Source: Streptomyces sp. 1331.2
GTDB lineage: Bacteria > Actinomycetota > Actinomycetes > Streptomycetales > Streptomycetaceae
Direction: 5' to 3'
DNA: 64,000 bases
Assembly (NCBI RefSeq): GCF_900199205.1
Contig: NZ_OBMJ01000001.1
Location: 744,001-808,000, forward strand
The position numbers and the translations under genes are program-made. Below, piece after piece: positions 49,343 to 57,775 of the stretch. The notes under the pieces were generated by a model that saw only the letters and a program-made list of their open reading frames with translations, was not told the origin of the DNA and ran no database searches. Position 1 is the stretch's first letter; every line of letters begins with the position of its first letter.

Positions 49343-50764
49343 ATGCAGACCAGTCCCGCCGTACCGCGGCAGGCGACGCGGCCGAGCGATCCGGAGAACG
49401 CCGGGAACCCGGGGCCGGCCGACCCGACACCGGCCGGCCCGGCACCAGCCGGCCCGGCCGAACGGAAGCACGGCCGCTTCGGGCTGGCGACCGCGACCGC
49501 CCTGGTGATGGGCAACATCATCGGCGGGGGAATCTTCATGATCCCGGCCGCGGTGGCCCCGTACGGGACGGTCAGCCTGGTCTCCTTCGCGGTGCTCACC
49601 GTGGGCGCGATCGCACTGGCCCTGGTCTTCGGGCAACTGGCCCGCCGCAACCCGCGCACCGGCGGGCCGTACGTCTACGCCCGCGAGGCCTTCGGCGACT
49701 TCGCCGGCTTCCTGTCCGCCTGGTCGTACTGGATCACCACCTGGGTCAGCAACGCCGCGCTCGCCGTCGCCGCCGTCGGCTACCTCGACGTGCTGTTGCC
49801 CGTCGGCCACTCCACCGCGTTCAGCATCACCGCCGCGCTGGCCTTCCAGTGGCTGCCCGCGCTGGCCAACCTGGCCGGCACGCGCTACGTCGGGGCGATC
49901 CAACTCGTCTCCACCGTACTGAAGTTCATCCCGCTGCTGCTGGTCTCGGTGGGCGGCCTGTTCTTCTTCGACCCGAAGAACCTCGGGCCCTTCGACGGGA
50001 ACGGCCAGGGCTGGGCGGGCGGCATGACGGCCGCCGCGGCGATCCTGCTCTTCAGCTACCTGGGCGTCGAGTCGGCCGCGATGAGCGCGGGCAGGGTCCG
50101 CGACCCGGAGCGCAACGTCGGCCGGGCCAGTGTGCTCGGCACTACCGGCGCGGCGGTGGTCTACCTGCTGGGCACGCTCGCGGTCTTCGGCACCGTCGCA
50201 CATGCCCGACTCGTCCACTCCACCGCACCGTTCTCGGACGCCGTGGACGCCATGTTCGGCGGTTCCTGGGGCGGCACCGCGATCGCCGTCGCCGCGCTGG
50301 TCTCGATGACCGGCGCGCTCAACGGCTGGACCCTGCTGGCCGCCCAGGCGCCGTACGCGGCCGCCAAGGACGGCCTCTTCCCGGCGGCCTTCGGCAAGGA
50401 GCAGCGCGGTGTGCCGACCTTCGGCGTGGTGGTGAGCGTCGCCCTGGCCTCGGTGCTGACGGTGCTCAACTTCGCCAGCGGGGCGAAGGGGGCGTTCGAC
50501 GCCCTGGTGCTGGTCACCACCTTCACCGCGACTGTCCCGTACCTGCTCTCCACCGCGGCCCAGTTGTACTGGCTGGTCCGCGGGGCCGGCGACAAGGTGG
50601 ACCACGGGCGGTTCGTCCGGGACGCCGTCCTCGGGCTCGGCGCCTTCGCCTTCTCGCTCTGGCTCCTCGCGGGCGCCGGCTACAGCGCCGTCTACCAGGG
50701 CGTCCTGTTCCTCTTCGCGGGGATCCTGGTCTACGTCTGGATGGCGGGCCGGCGCCGCGACTGA
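49343..50764 (+). CDS. APC family permease (AdiC/arginine-agmatine antiporter-like)
   Basis: 473 aa with 12 membrane segments after a Pro/Ala-rich cytoplasmic tail of about 45 residues. Signature MGNIIGGGIFMIPAAVA starts segment 1 (near residue 56). The segment FSYLGVESAAMSAGRVRDPERN near 240 matches the AdiC/PotE loop. It probably exchanges or imports amino acids or polyamines. ATG 49343 is chosen (GAAAGG upstream); in-frame earlier ATGs lack boxes. Confidence 0.88.
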   Translation: MQTSPAVPRQATRPSDPENAGNPGPADPTPAGPAPAGPAERKHGRFGLATATALVMGNIIGGGIFMIPAAVAPYGTVSLVSFAVLTVGAIALALVFGQLARRNPRTGGPYVYAREAFGDFAGFLSAWSYWITTWVSNAALAVAAVGYLDVLLPVGHSTAFSITAALAFQWLPALANLAGTRYVGAIQLVSTVLKFIPLLLVSVGGLFFFDPKNLGPFDGNGQGWAGGMTAAAAILLFSYLGVESAAMSAGRVRDPERNVGRASVLGTTGAAVVYLLGTLAVFGTVAHARLVHSTAPFSDAVDAMFGGSWGGTAIAVAALVSMTGALNGWTLLAAQAPYAAAKDGLFPAAFGKEQRGVPTFGVVVSVALASVLTVLNFASGAKGAFDALVLVTTFTATVPYLLSTAAQLYWLVRGAGDKVDHGRFVRDAVLGLGAFAFSLWLLAGAGYSAVYQGVLFLFAGILVYVWMAGRRRD

Positions 50765-50794
50765 CCCTCCGGCGCCCGGCCGACCCCGGGCGCG

Positions 50795-50845
50795 CCCACT
50801 CGAACGGCACACCCACTCGAACGGCGCGCCCACTCGAACGGCACG
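50795..50845. repeat. 17-bp tandem repeat, three units
   Basis: Three units CCCACTCGAACGGC(A/G)C(A/G), end to end, just after the permease gene. Confidence 0.9.
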
Positions 50846-50922
50846 GCCGACGGGCGGCGCGGCGGGGGCCCGCCTACGGTGCGGTGCCAGGGGGTCAACC
50901 CAGCGGAAAGGCTGATACCGGC

Positions 50923-51111
50923 ATGGCGGGCAGATTCGAGCTGTACGTGGACGAGAGCGGAATGCACCGGTTCCGGCTCAAGGCGAGCAACGGGGCGGTC
51001 GTGGTGACCGGAGACCCGGAGGAGAGCAAGGACGACTGCCTGAAGAGCATCGAGTCGATCCGCAAGCTCGCCCCCTACGCGGAGCTCAAGGAGGCGGCCG
51101 GGTCGGTGTGA
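50923..51111 (+). CDS. YegP/DUF1508 family protein
   Basis: 62 aa single DUF1508 module: FELYVDESGMHRFRLKASNG, then VVTGDPEESKDDCLKSIESI. These small proteins occur widely, often in actinomycetes; a role in stress or cell-wall sensing has been suggested for relatives but none is established. ATG 50923 lies 12 nt after GGAAAGG. Confidence 0.85.
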   Translation: MAGRFELYVDESGMHRFRLKASNGAVVVTGDPEESKDDCLKSIESIRKLAPYAELKEAAGSV

Positions 51112-51231
51112 CGCCGGAGCGGCAACAGGAACGAACGGACGCGGGTCGGTGGTGCAAATCGCCGACCCGCGTTCGCTTGTACGACAGATCCCTTTGGCCG
51201 GGTGCACGCCGGACGCGGACAGAACACTGGC

Positions 51232-52515
51232 ATGCGCGTCGTCATCGTCACGGAATCCTTCCCACCCGAGGTCAACGGAGTCGCCCACAGTGTGCTGCGG
51301 ACGGCCGAGCATCTGGTCCGCCGCGGCCACCAGCCCCTTGTCGTCACCCCCGCGCCGGCGCGGGGCGCGCAGTGCCCGCCCGAGACCTTCGGGAGTCCCG
51401 GGGCGGGCGAGATCCCCGTGGTGCGCATCCCGTCGATGCCGCTGCCCGGGTACCCGCAGGTGCGGATCGCCCTGCCGAGCCGGCAGCTCGCGGCCGCCGT
51501 CGCCCGGCACCGGCCCGACCTCGTGCACCTGGCCAGCCCGTTCGTGCTCGGTGCGCGCGGGATGCAGGTGGCCGCCCGGCTCGGGGTGCCCGCCGTCGCC
51601 GTCTACCAGACCGACCTCGCCGGCTACGCCCACGCCTACCGGGCCGGGCGGGGTCTGGGCGAGGCCGCCGCGTGGCGGCGGATCCGGGCCGTGCACCGGG
51701 CCGCCGCCCGGACCTTGGCGCCGTCCACCCCGGCCGCACAGGACCTGACGGCACACGGGGTGCCGCGGGTGCAGCTGTGGCCGCGCGGGGTGGACTCGGC
51801 GCGGTTCCACCCCCGGCACCGGGACGAGGCGCTGCACCGGGCGCTGGCACCGGGCGGGGAAGTACTCGTCGGGTACGTCGGGCGGCTGGCGCCGGAGAAG
51901 CGCGTCGACCTGCTGGCCGCCGCCTCGGCGCTGCCCGGCGTACGGGTGGTGGTCGTCGGGGACGGGCCCTCCGCGCCCGGGCTGAAGGCCTCGATGCCCG
52001 GGGCGGTGTTCCTCGGCCGCCGGACCGGTGACGAACTGGCGCGCTGCTTCGCGACGCTGGACGTGTTCGTGCACACCGGCCCGCTGGAGACCTTCTGTCA
52101 GACCATCCAGGAGGCGATGGCCAGCGGCGTGCCGGTGATCGGCCCGGCGGCGGGCGGCCCGCTCGACCTGGTCGGGCACCACCGCACCGGCCTGCTGGTG
52201 CCACCCCGGGACGGCGCGGCGGTAGCCCGGGCCGTCGCCGAGCTGGCCGCCGATCCGGCGCGGCGGGCCGCGTACGGCCAGGCCGGGCGGGCGGAGGTCA
52301 CCGCGCGCACCTGGGAGGCGGTCGGGGACCTGCTGTTGCGGCACTACGCCGAGGTGCTGGCGGAGCACCGGGGGGTGCCGGTGGCGGCGGTCGGGGCGAT
52401 GGTGGGGCCGGTCGGGGCGGGGGCTCCGGTCGGGACGGTCGGGGCGGGGGTGGAGGGCGCGACCGCCGAGGGTGCGCTGTCGGAGGGCGCGCTGTCGGAG
52501 GAGCTGCCGGCATGA
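51232..52515 (+). CDS. GT4 family glycosyltransferase (MgtA-like)
   Basis: 427 aa GT-B enzyme. MRVVIVTESFPPEVNGVAHSV is the N-terminal donor/acceptor loop typical of phosphatidylinositol mannoside-type mannosyltransferases. The C-terminal donor site is VGYVGRLAPEKRVDLL near residue 210, and the E-x7-E motif falls in PLETFCQTIQEAMASG near 285. The last 45 residues are a Val/Gly then Ala/Leu/Ser/Glu repeat (EGALSEGALSE), unusual for the family. The stop overlaps the next gene by 4 nt. Confidence 0.87.
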   Translation: MRVVIVTESFPPEVNGVAHSVLRTAEHLVRRGHQPLVVTPAPARGAQCPPETFGSPGAGEIPVVRIPSMPLPGYPQVRIALPSRQLAAAVARHRPDLVHLASPFVLGARGMQVAARLGVPAVAVYQTDLAGYAHAYRAGRGLGEAAAWRRIRAVHRAAARTLAPSTPAAQDLTAHGVPRVQLWPRGVDSARFHPRHRDEALHRALAPGGEVLVGYVGRLAPEKRVDLLAAASALPGVRVVVVGDGPSAPGLKASMPGAVFLGRRTGDELARCFATLDVFVHTGPLETFCQTIQEAMASGVPVIGPAAGGPLDLVGHHRTGLLVPPRDGAAVARAVAELAADPARRAAYGQAGRAEVTARTWEAVGDLLLRHYAEVLAEHRGVPVAAVGAMVGPVGAGAPVGTVGAGVEGATAEGALSEGALSEELPA

Positions 52516-53708
52516 GCGCCACTGCGGACCCCGAGGCCCTGACGATCGTCCGGCTCGCCAACTTCGTCACCCCCGTCTCCGGCGGCCTGCGCACCGCGCT
52601 GCGGCACCTGGGCGCCGGGTACCGGGCGGCCGGGCACCGGCCCGTGCTGATCGTGCCCGGGGAACGGCGCTCGGCGGAGGAGACCGAGCAGGGTCTGGTG
52701 GTCACCCTGCCCGGCCCGGTCCTGCCGGCCAGCGGCGGCTACCGGCTGCTCACCGACCGGCGGGCGGTGGCCGCCGAGCTGACCCGGCTCTCCCCCGACC
52801 GGCTGGAGGTGTCCGACCGCACCACGCTGCGCTGGACCGGCGCCTGGGCCCGGCGGCACGGCGTGCGCTCGGTCATGGTCTCGCACGAGAGCGCCACCGG
52901 GGTGCTGCGCACCCGAGGTGTGCCCGGGCCCCTGGCGAGCGCGGCCGCCGACCGGCTGAACACGGCCACCGCCCGGGCGTACGACTCGGTGCTGTGCACC
53001 ACCGACTGGGCGGCCGCCGAGTTCCGACGGATCGGCACGCCGAACCTCGCCCGGGCCCCGCTCGGCGTGGACCTGGACGCGATGCGGCCGCTGCCGCCCA
53101 CCGAACGGGCGGTGGAACGGGCCCGGTACGCGGCGCCGGAGGAGGCGCTGCTGGTGCTCTGCTCGCGGCTCTCGGCGGAGAAGCGGCCCGAGCGGGCGAT
53201 CGAGGCGCTGGCGGCACTGCGGGCCCAGCGGCTGCCCGCCGTGCTGGTGGTGGCCGGCACCGGCCCGCTGCGGCAGCGGCTGGCGGCCCGGGCCGCTCGG
53301 CTGGGGCTCCCGGTGCGCTTCCTCGGGCACCTCGCCGGGCGCGGGGCGCTGGCCCGGCTGCTGGGCTGCGCGGACGTGGTGCTCGCCCCCGGGCCGGTGG
53401 AGACCTTCGGGCTGGCCGCGATGGAGGCGCTGGCCTGCGGGACGCCGGTCGTGGCCAGCCGCTCCTCCGCGCTGCCCGGTCTGATCGGGCTCGCAGGGCT
53501 GTCGGCGGCCGACACGGGAGCCGGATTCGCCTACGCGGTACGGGAGTTGCTGGAACGGCCGGAGGGGGTCCGGCGGGCTGCGGCCCGGGCACAGGCCGAG
53601 CAGTACGGGTGGCCGGCGGCGGTCACCGCATTTCTGGCGGCGCACGGGCTGCGCAACGACGGCACAGCGGACGGGGGACGGGATGGACGCGCTCGGCACC
53701 GGGCGTGA
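52512..53708 (+). CDS. GT4 family glycosyltransferase
   Basis: 398 aa GT-B enzyme: SGGLRTALRHLGAGYRAAGH at the N-terminus, LCSRLSAEKRPERAIEAL near residue 220, and GPVETFGLAAMEALACGTPV near 300 with the E-x7-E pair. The ATG start lies in the ATGA overlap, so it is coupled to the preceding glycosyltransferase. The pair likely builds a mannolipid or other envelope glycan; donor and acceptor are inferred. Confidence 0.87.
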   Translation: MSATADPEALTIVRLANFVTPVSGGLRTALRHLGAGYRAAGHRPVLIVPGERRSAEETEQGLVVTLPGPVLPASGGYRLLTDRRAVAAELTRLSPDRLEVSDRTTLRWTGAWARRHGVRSVMVSHESATGVLRTRGVPGPLASAAADRLNTATARAYDSVLCTTDWAAAEFRRIGTPNLARAPLGVDLDAMRPLPPTERAVERARYAAPEEALLVLCSRLSAEKRPERAIEALAALRAQRLPAVLVVAGTGPLRQRLAARAARLGLPVRFLGHLAGRGALARLLGCADVVLAPGPVETFGLAAMEALACGTPVVASRSSALPGLIGLAGLSAADTGAGFAYAVRELLERPEGVRRAAARAQAEQYGWPAAVTAFLAAHGLRNDGTADGGRDGRARHRA

Positions 53709-54567
53709 CCGGACGGCGCAGGAGCGGTCTCCGGCGGGCGAGTTGGAGCGGTTCGTCGCGCTCGGGGACTCGGTGACGGAGGGAATCGGGGATCCGGTCG
53801 ACGAGAGGTGGCGCGGCTGGGCGGCCCTCCTCGCGCAGTCGTTGGCACCCGAAGGGCGGGCGGTGGAGTTCACCAACCTGGCGTACAGTGGCGCACAGAC
53901 AGCTGACTTGACGAGCCGCCAGCTTCCGGCGGCGCTGGCACTGCGACCGCAACTGGCGGCCGTGGTCGTCGGCGGGAACGACACCCTGCGGACGGGCTTC
54001 GACATCCGGCGCAGCACGTTGGAGTTGGACGCCACGATGGGTGAACTCTCCGCCCACGGCGCCGTGTTGCTGACCGCCTGCCTGCCCGACCCGGGCTCCT
54101 TGCTCCGCCTCCCGGCGCCACTCGCCCGCCCGCTGGCACGACGGATGCGGGCCGTCAACACCGTCGTCCACGCTCTCACCGTGCGCCACCGGGCCGTGCA
54201 CCTGCACATCGCCGAACTGCCGTGGCTGCGCGAACGACGGCTGCTGAGCGTGGACCGGCTGCACCCCAGCGCCGAAGGCCACCACCTGATCGCCCGCCAC
54301 TACCACGCGCTGCTGGCCGGGGCCGGCCACCCGCTCGGCCCGCCCCCGGCCGCCGAACCGGCCGAGCCCCCGCCGGGCAAGGCGGCCGACCTGTGGTGGA
54401 TGGCCACCAAGGGCACCCGCTGGGTCGTCGCCCGCAGCACCGACCTGCTGCCCGGGCTCCTCGCCCTCGCGGCGGCGGAGGGCGCGGCCCGCCTGCGCGG
54501 GGCGAGCGGGCGGCACGACGAGCAGATGGCGCGGGCGGCGGCGCAGGCGCTGGCGTCGCTGGGGTGA
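53683..54567 (+). CDS. SGNH/GDSL hydrolase
   Basis: 294 aa. Block I FVALGDSVTEG is near residue 23 (Ser nucleophile), block III VVVGGND near 100 and block V DRLHPSAEGHHLIARH near 205 (Asp/His). It is probably an esterase acting on acyl or acetyl groups of the glycan made by the two glycosyltransferases upstream, whose gene it overlaps by 26 nt. No signal peptide. GGGGGACGGG precedes the ATG. Confidence 0.9.
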   Translation: MDALGTGRDRTAQERSPAGELERFVALGDSVTEGIGDPVDERWRGWAALLAQSLAPEGRAVEFTNLAYSGAQTADLTSRQLPAALALRPQLAAVVVGGNDTLRTGFDIRRSTLELDATMGELSAHGAVLLTACLPDPGSLLRLPAPLARPLARRMRAVNTVVHALTVRHRAVHLHIAELPWLRERRLLSVDRLHPSAEGHHLIARHYHALLAGAGHPLGPPPAAEPAEPPPGKAADLWWMATKGTRWVVARSTDLLPGLLALAAAEGAARLRGASGRHDEQMARAAAQALASLG

Positions 54568-54649
54568 GGTCCCGGCTGGGCTGAGGCGTCGGCTGGGCTG
54601 AGGTCCCGGCTGGGCTGAGGCGTCGGCTGGGCTGGGGCGTCGCTGGGTC
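54566..54649. repeat. 17-bp alternating tandem repeat
   Basis: Units A (GAGGTCCCGGCTGGGCT) and B (GAGGCGTCGGCTGGGCT) alternate A-B-A-B, then a decayed fifth unit. The array starts inside the SGNH stop codon. Confidence 0.9.
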
Positions 54650-54743
54650 ACCCGGTGGTGGTGATCGGTGCGGGGGCCGGCCGGGAACCATGGGGGTGGC
54701 CCGGGCAGTCCTGGCCGGGGAGAGTCCGACGGAGGGAGCCGGG

Positions 54744-55883
54744 GTGGAGAACGCGGGTGCGAGCGGCGGGCGGGGGATTCTGGCGGCGGCCGGGGTGCTG
54801 TTCCCGGACCGGGACGGGCGCGTGCTGGTGGTGCGGCTGCCGTACGACCGGAAGCACCCGGTGGCGATCCCCGGCGGCGGGTGGGAGCCCACGGACCGGT
54901 CCCCGCGGGAGACGGCCCTGCGGGAGATCGCCGAGGAGCTCGGGTTCACGCCCCGGCTGGGACCGCTGGCCTGCGTCGACTGGGCGCTCTCGGGCAGCCG
55001 TCCGCCGATCGTCGCGTACGTGTACTGGGCCGAGCCGCTCACGCCCGAGCAGGCCGCGGAGTTCCGGCCGGACACGGCGGAGGTCGGCGGGTGGACGTGG
55101 CTGAGCACCGAGCAGGCGGGCCATGCGCTGCCGCCCCGGCTGTCTCGCCGGGTGACGGCCTGTCTGCGCGCACCGCGTACGGCCGGGCCGTTGGAGCTGG
55201 AGGACAGCCGGCCGGCCGGGCACACGCTGCGGGAGCTGCCCGCCGACGGGCCGGCGCCCGAGTACCTGGGGCTGGCCGCCGCCCCGGGGCTGGCGCCGGC
55301 GTCGACCGCGGGGAGCGTGCGGCGGCCGCCGGAGCCGCAGGAACCGCCGATGGACCGGGACACCTACTACGCCACCCGGCCGCGGATCCGGGCGAAGGCG
55401 CGGGCGCTGTTCACCGACACGGATGGGCGGGTGCTGCTGGTCCGGCTGCGGCCGTGGGACGGACCGCGCGGGCAGGTGCCGTACTGGACGCTGCCGGGCG
55501 GCGGGGTCGAGGCGGACCGGGAGACACCCCGGGCGGCGGCCCGGCGCGAGATCCGCGAGGAGCTGGGCTGGGAGGTCGAGCCCGGGCCGCTGCTGGCCGT
55601 GGACTGGCAGCCCGGGGCGGCGGCCGACCCCGCGGCGAACCCGGCCACCGGCCGGGACACCGCCGTACTGGTCTACGTGTACGACGGGGGCACCGTGACG
55701 GCGGGGATGCCCGGCTCGATCGTGCTGCAGGAGGAGGAACTGGTGGAGTGGCGGTTCTGCGCTCCGGCCGAGGCGCAGGCGCTGCTGAACGAGCCCTCCT
55801 GGAACCGTACGGCCGCGGCCCTGGCCGCCCGGGAGGGAACGGGCGGGCCGGTCGAGCTGGTGGCCGGTCTGGCTGTCGGGTAG
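54744..55883 (+). CDS. Tandem Nudix-domain hydrolase
   Basis: 379 aa from the GTG behind GGAGGG; an ATG at 54690 is in frame but has no box. Two Nudix domains lie at about 10-140 and 215-360. The second box, GGGVEADRETPRAAARREIREELG, is shown only by its fit to G-x5-E-x7-RE-x2-EE-x-G. In the first box the early Glu is replaced by Arg (GWEPTDR...REIAEELG), though REIAEE is kept. An internal ATG at 55350 with GGAG could start the second half alone. It would hydrolyse nucleoside diphosphate compounds; substrate unknown. Confidence 0.85.
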   Translation: MENAGASGGRGILAAAGVLFPDRDGRVLVVRLPYDRKHPVAIPGGGWEPTDRSPRETALREIAEELGFTPRLGPLACVDWALSGSRPPIVAYVYWAEPLTPEQAAEFRPDTAEVGGWTWLSTEQAGHALPPRLSRRVTACLRAPRTAGPLELEDSRPAGHTLRELPADGPAPEYLGLAAAPGLAPASTAGSVRRPPEPQEPPMDRDTYYATRPRIRAKARALFTDTDGRVLLVRLRPWDGPRGQVPYWTLPGGGVEADRETPRAAARREIREELGWEVEPGPLLAVDWQPGAAADPAANPATGRDTAVLVYVYDGGTVTAGMPGSIVLQEEELVEWRFCAPAEAQALLNEPSWNRTAAALAAREGTGGPVELVAGLAVG

Positions 55884-55974
55884 CCGACCGGACGGTTCGG
55901 GTGGCGGCTCCGATGACGGATCCGGTGATCGGTGGGACGAGTGGACGTGGGCCGGGTTGGGACAGACTGGGGGT

Positions 55975-56424
55975 ATGCAGAACGCGATCACGGAGGTGCT
56001 GGCCGGCCGTCGGGTGGAGTCGGTCAGCGGGGGCGGACGGCTGGACCTACGGCTGGACGGCGAGCTGACCGTCCGGGTGGCGCACGAATTCCGCTTCGCG
56101 GCGCCCTCGTTCACCGCACCCGAGGAGGTCGAACACTTCTTCCCGGCACTGACCTTCCGGCCGAGCCCCGGGCTGCTGGCGCTGGTCGGACGGAGTGTCG
56201 ACGCCGCCCGGATCACCCTGGCCGGCGGTCTGGAGCTGGGTTTCGCCGGGGGCGGCGCGCTGTCCGTCCCGCCGCATGCGCTGCTGGCGCCGTGGAGCGT
56301 GCTGACCGCCGAGGGGGCGGTGTGCGCGGGGCTGCCGGGCGGCGAGGTCCGGTGGGAGGAGCCGGGGAGCGGGCCGGACGGCGGACCGGGGGCCGGGCCG
56401 GGGAGGGGGCCCGGCGGGGCCTGA
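55975..56424 (+). CDS. DUF6188-like hypothetical protein
   Basis: 149 aa. Beta-rich core: ITEVLAGRRVESVSGGGRLDLRL, later PPHALLAPWSVLT with a conserved Trp. It ends in a Gly/Pro tail. The layout (a 'rate' strand pair, then a W near the end) resembles DUF6188 proteins, some of which sit in immunity loci; this is a weak recollection. No toxin gene is adjacent. Confidence 0.65.
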   Translation: MQNAITEVLAGRRVESVSGGGRLDLRLDGELTVRVAHEFRFAAPSFTAPEEVEHFFPALTFRPSPGLLALVGRSVDAARITLAGGLELGFAGGGALSVPPHALLAPWSVLTAEGAVCAGLPGGEVRWEEPGSGPDGGPGAGPGRGPGGA

Positions 56425-56453
56425 GCCGCCGCCGGGGACTCCTCCGGTTCCGT

Positions 56454-56485
56454 GCCGATCCGGTTCCGCCCGGAACCGGATCGGC
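56454..56485. terminator. Bidirectional terminator
   Basis: 15-bp perfect stem GCCGATCCGGTTCCG/CGGAACCGGATCGGC with a 2-nt loop between convergent genes. Confidence 0.9.
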
Positions 56486-56498
56486 GGACGGGCGGCCG

Positions 56499-56873
56499 TC
56501 AGAGCTCCAGGTCCGCCTCGATCCTGGTGAGCTGGTGGCGGGCCATCGCGAGATTGGCCCGCGACTTGTCCAGGGCGAGGTAGAGGAACAGGCCCTTGCC
56601 GGTGCGTCCGGTGAGCGGGCGGATCAGGTGGTACTGGCTGGACAGGGTGATCAGGATGTCCTCGATCCCGTCCTGCAGGCCGAGCATGTCCATGGTGCGC
56701 ATCTTGGCGCGGACCACGTCGGTGTTGCCGGCCGCGGCCACGTTGAGGTCCAGGCCTCCGGGGCCGTCCAGGGTGGCGAGCGCCATGCCGCTGTTGTAGT
56801 CGACCAGGGCCGCGCCGATGGCGCCCTCGATGGTGGTCATGGTCTGCTTGAGCGCGGCGGCTGCGTCGGTCAT
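56499..56873 (-). CDS. Roadblock/LC7-like protein (paralogue 1)
   Basis: 124 aa. IEGAIGAALVDYNSGMALA opens the alpha/beta roadblock-like fold, and YHLIRPL plus ALDKSRANLAMARHQL close it. It aligns along its length with the product of 59073-59456. Roadblock proteins form dimers that modulate small GTPases (MglB, CvnB), but no GTPase gene is here. GGAGG is 6 nt before the ATG, and a hairpin precedes it. Last gene of the cluster, 424 bp from the others. Confidence 0.78.
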   Translation of the reverse strand: MTDAAAALKQTMTTIEGAIGAALVDYNSGMALATLDGPGGLDLNVAAAGNTDVVRAKMRTMDMLGLQDGIEDILITLSSQYHLIRPLTGRTGKGLFLYLALDKSRANLAMARHQLTRIEADLEL

Positions 56874-56891
56874 CTGATACCTCCGAGGAGA

Positions 56892-56911
56892 CCTCCGGCT
56901 TCAGCCGGAGG
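56892..56911. repeat. Hairpin CCTCCGGCT/AGCCGGAGG
   Basis: 9-bp stem with a 2-nt loop, flanked by AGGAATCGG. The sequence style resembles terminal hairpins of IS605-type elements, and it could mark the other end of the remnant at 57.2 kb. It also lies just upstream of the roadblock gene's ribosome binding site. Confidence 0.4.
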
Positions 56912-57124
56912 AGGAATCGGACTTCCTGCGGAGCAGGTCAGGAAGCGGCATTTCGCCGTCGAGGCGGACCGCCGACACCACTGACAGTAATCAGGGGCGT
57001 CCGAATGAGTGATAGGCTCCGTGGTGCCCGTCCGGCGACAACCAAGTCGGCCGGGCCTACCGCCGGCTGGCGGGAAGTCAGGTCTGTGGAGCTGATGCAA
57101 GACCGCTGGGCGGCACACCGTCCC

Positions 57125-57225
57125 TTCGCCGGTGATCCCGGGTCGGCAGTCGGCCGTGAAGCAGAAAGCCCGACCCGCGAGGGTTGGAATCCCCCGCGTC
57201 TCTCGCGGGGGAGGATGTCAACTGA
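57125..57225 (+). mobile_element. TnpB/IS605-family right-end remnant with omega-RNA-like hairpin
   Basis: The frame from 57132 reads QSAVKQKARPARVGIP, the kind of tail seen at the C-terminus of actinobacterial TnpB. It runs into a hairpin CCCCCGCG/CGCGGGGG (57191-57211) followed by AGGATGTCAA (57212-57221), the usual right-end/omega-RNA scaffold ending. A stop codon at 57093 and no upstream match show that the tnpB body is gone. Recognition is from memory of such ends. Confidence 0.6.
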
Positions 57226-57297
57226 GCAACTCCCGTTCGATGGTTGGGTGGTCGGGCGGCTCGGGTGGTCGGGCGGTCCGGTGGCCTGGCCGTCCGG

Positions 57298-57741
57298 TCA
57301 GCCCGGATCACGCGGGTCCTTGGGCAGGAGGCTGTCGTTGAGCAGGCCCGAGATCCGCTGGGCGCTGCGGCGGGCCTCCAGGTGCAGCCGGCCGACGTTG
57401 ACGTCCGGGTGCGCCAACAGGGTCAGCACGCAGCTGCCGCCGGCCGCGTAGGTGGCGACGTAGCCGTGCTCGCCGCGCACCAATGACTCCCTGAACTCGC
57501 CCTGGCCGGTGGTGTCGGCGAGGCGCTGGGCCAGCGAGAGCGAGGCCGCCGTCATCGCGGCCAGTCCCGACGGTTCGGTGCCGTGGGTGTCGTGCGCGAC
57601 CAGCAGGCCGTCCACGCTGGCCACCAGGCCGCCCGCGAGGTGCGGGACGCGGTGCTTGACGGCGCGGAGTTCCGCGAGCAGCTCGGTCTCCAAGGCGATC
57701 AGTTGTCTCCTTCCGACACGCTGCTTGAGCGCCCGCCTCAT
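57298..57741 (-). CDS. Roadblock/LC7 domain protein (paralogue 2)
   Basis: 147 aa. After a basic helical N-terminus, VPHLAGGLVASVDGLLVAHD opens the roadblock fold, followed by GLAAMTAASLSLAQRLAD and GEHGYVATYAAGGSCVLTLL; this is the CvnB-like form. It lies 34 bp downstream of the PATAN-like gene in the same operon. It may dimerise with the other roadblock proteins encoded here. Confidence 0.85.
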   Translation of the reverse strand: MRRALKQRVGRRQLIALETELLAELRAVKHRVPHLAGGLVASVDGLLVAHDTHGTEPSGLAAMTAASLSLAQRLADTTGQGEFRESLVRGEHGYVATYAAGGSCVLTLLAHPDVNVGRLHLEARRSAQRISGLLNDSLLPKDPRDPG

Positions 57742-57775
57742 GGCCGGGACGGCGGGGTCGCGGGCGGGGAGTGGG

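Larger units (their letters stand above)
56874..57297. other. Intergenic region with transposon remnant
   Basis: No intact gene. It holds a 9-bp-stem hairpin at 56892-56911, the leader of the roadblock gene, a TnpB/IS605-like right end around 57125-57225, and GGTCGGGCGG repeats near 57245-57285. Confidence 0.6.

Noticed and set aside
57005..57451. 148-codon plus-strand ORF across the TnpB-like end
   Set aside because: Its frame differs from the TnpB-like tail and runs into the antisense of a roadblock gene; no ribosome binding site or domain.
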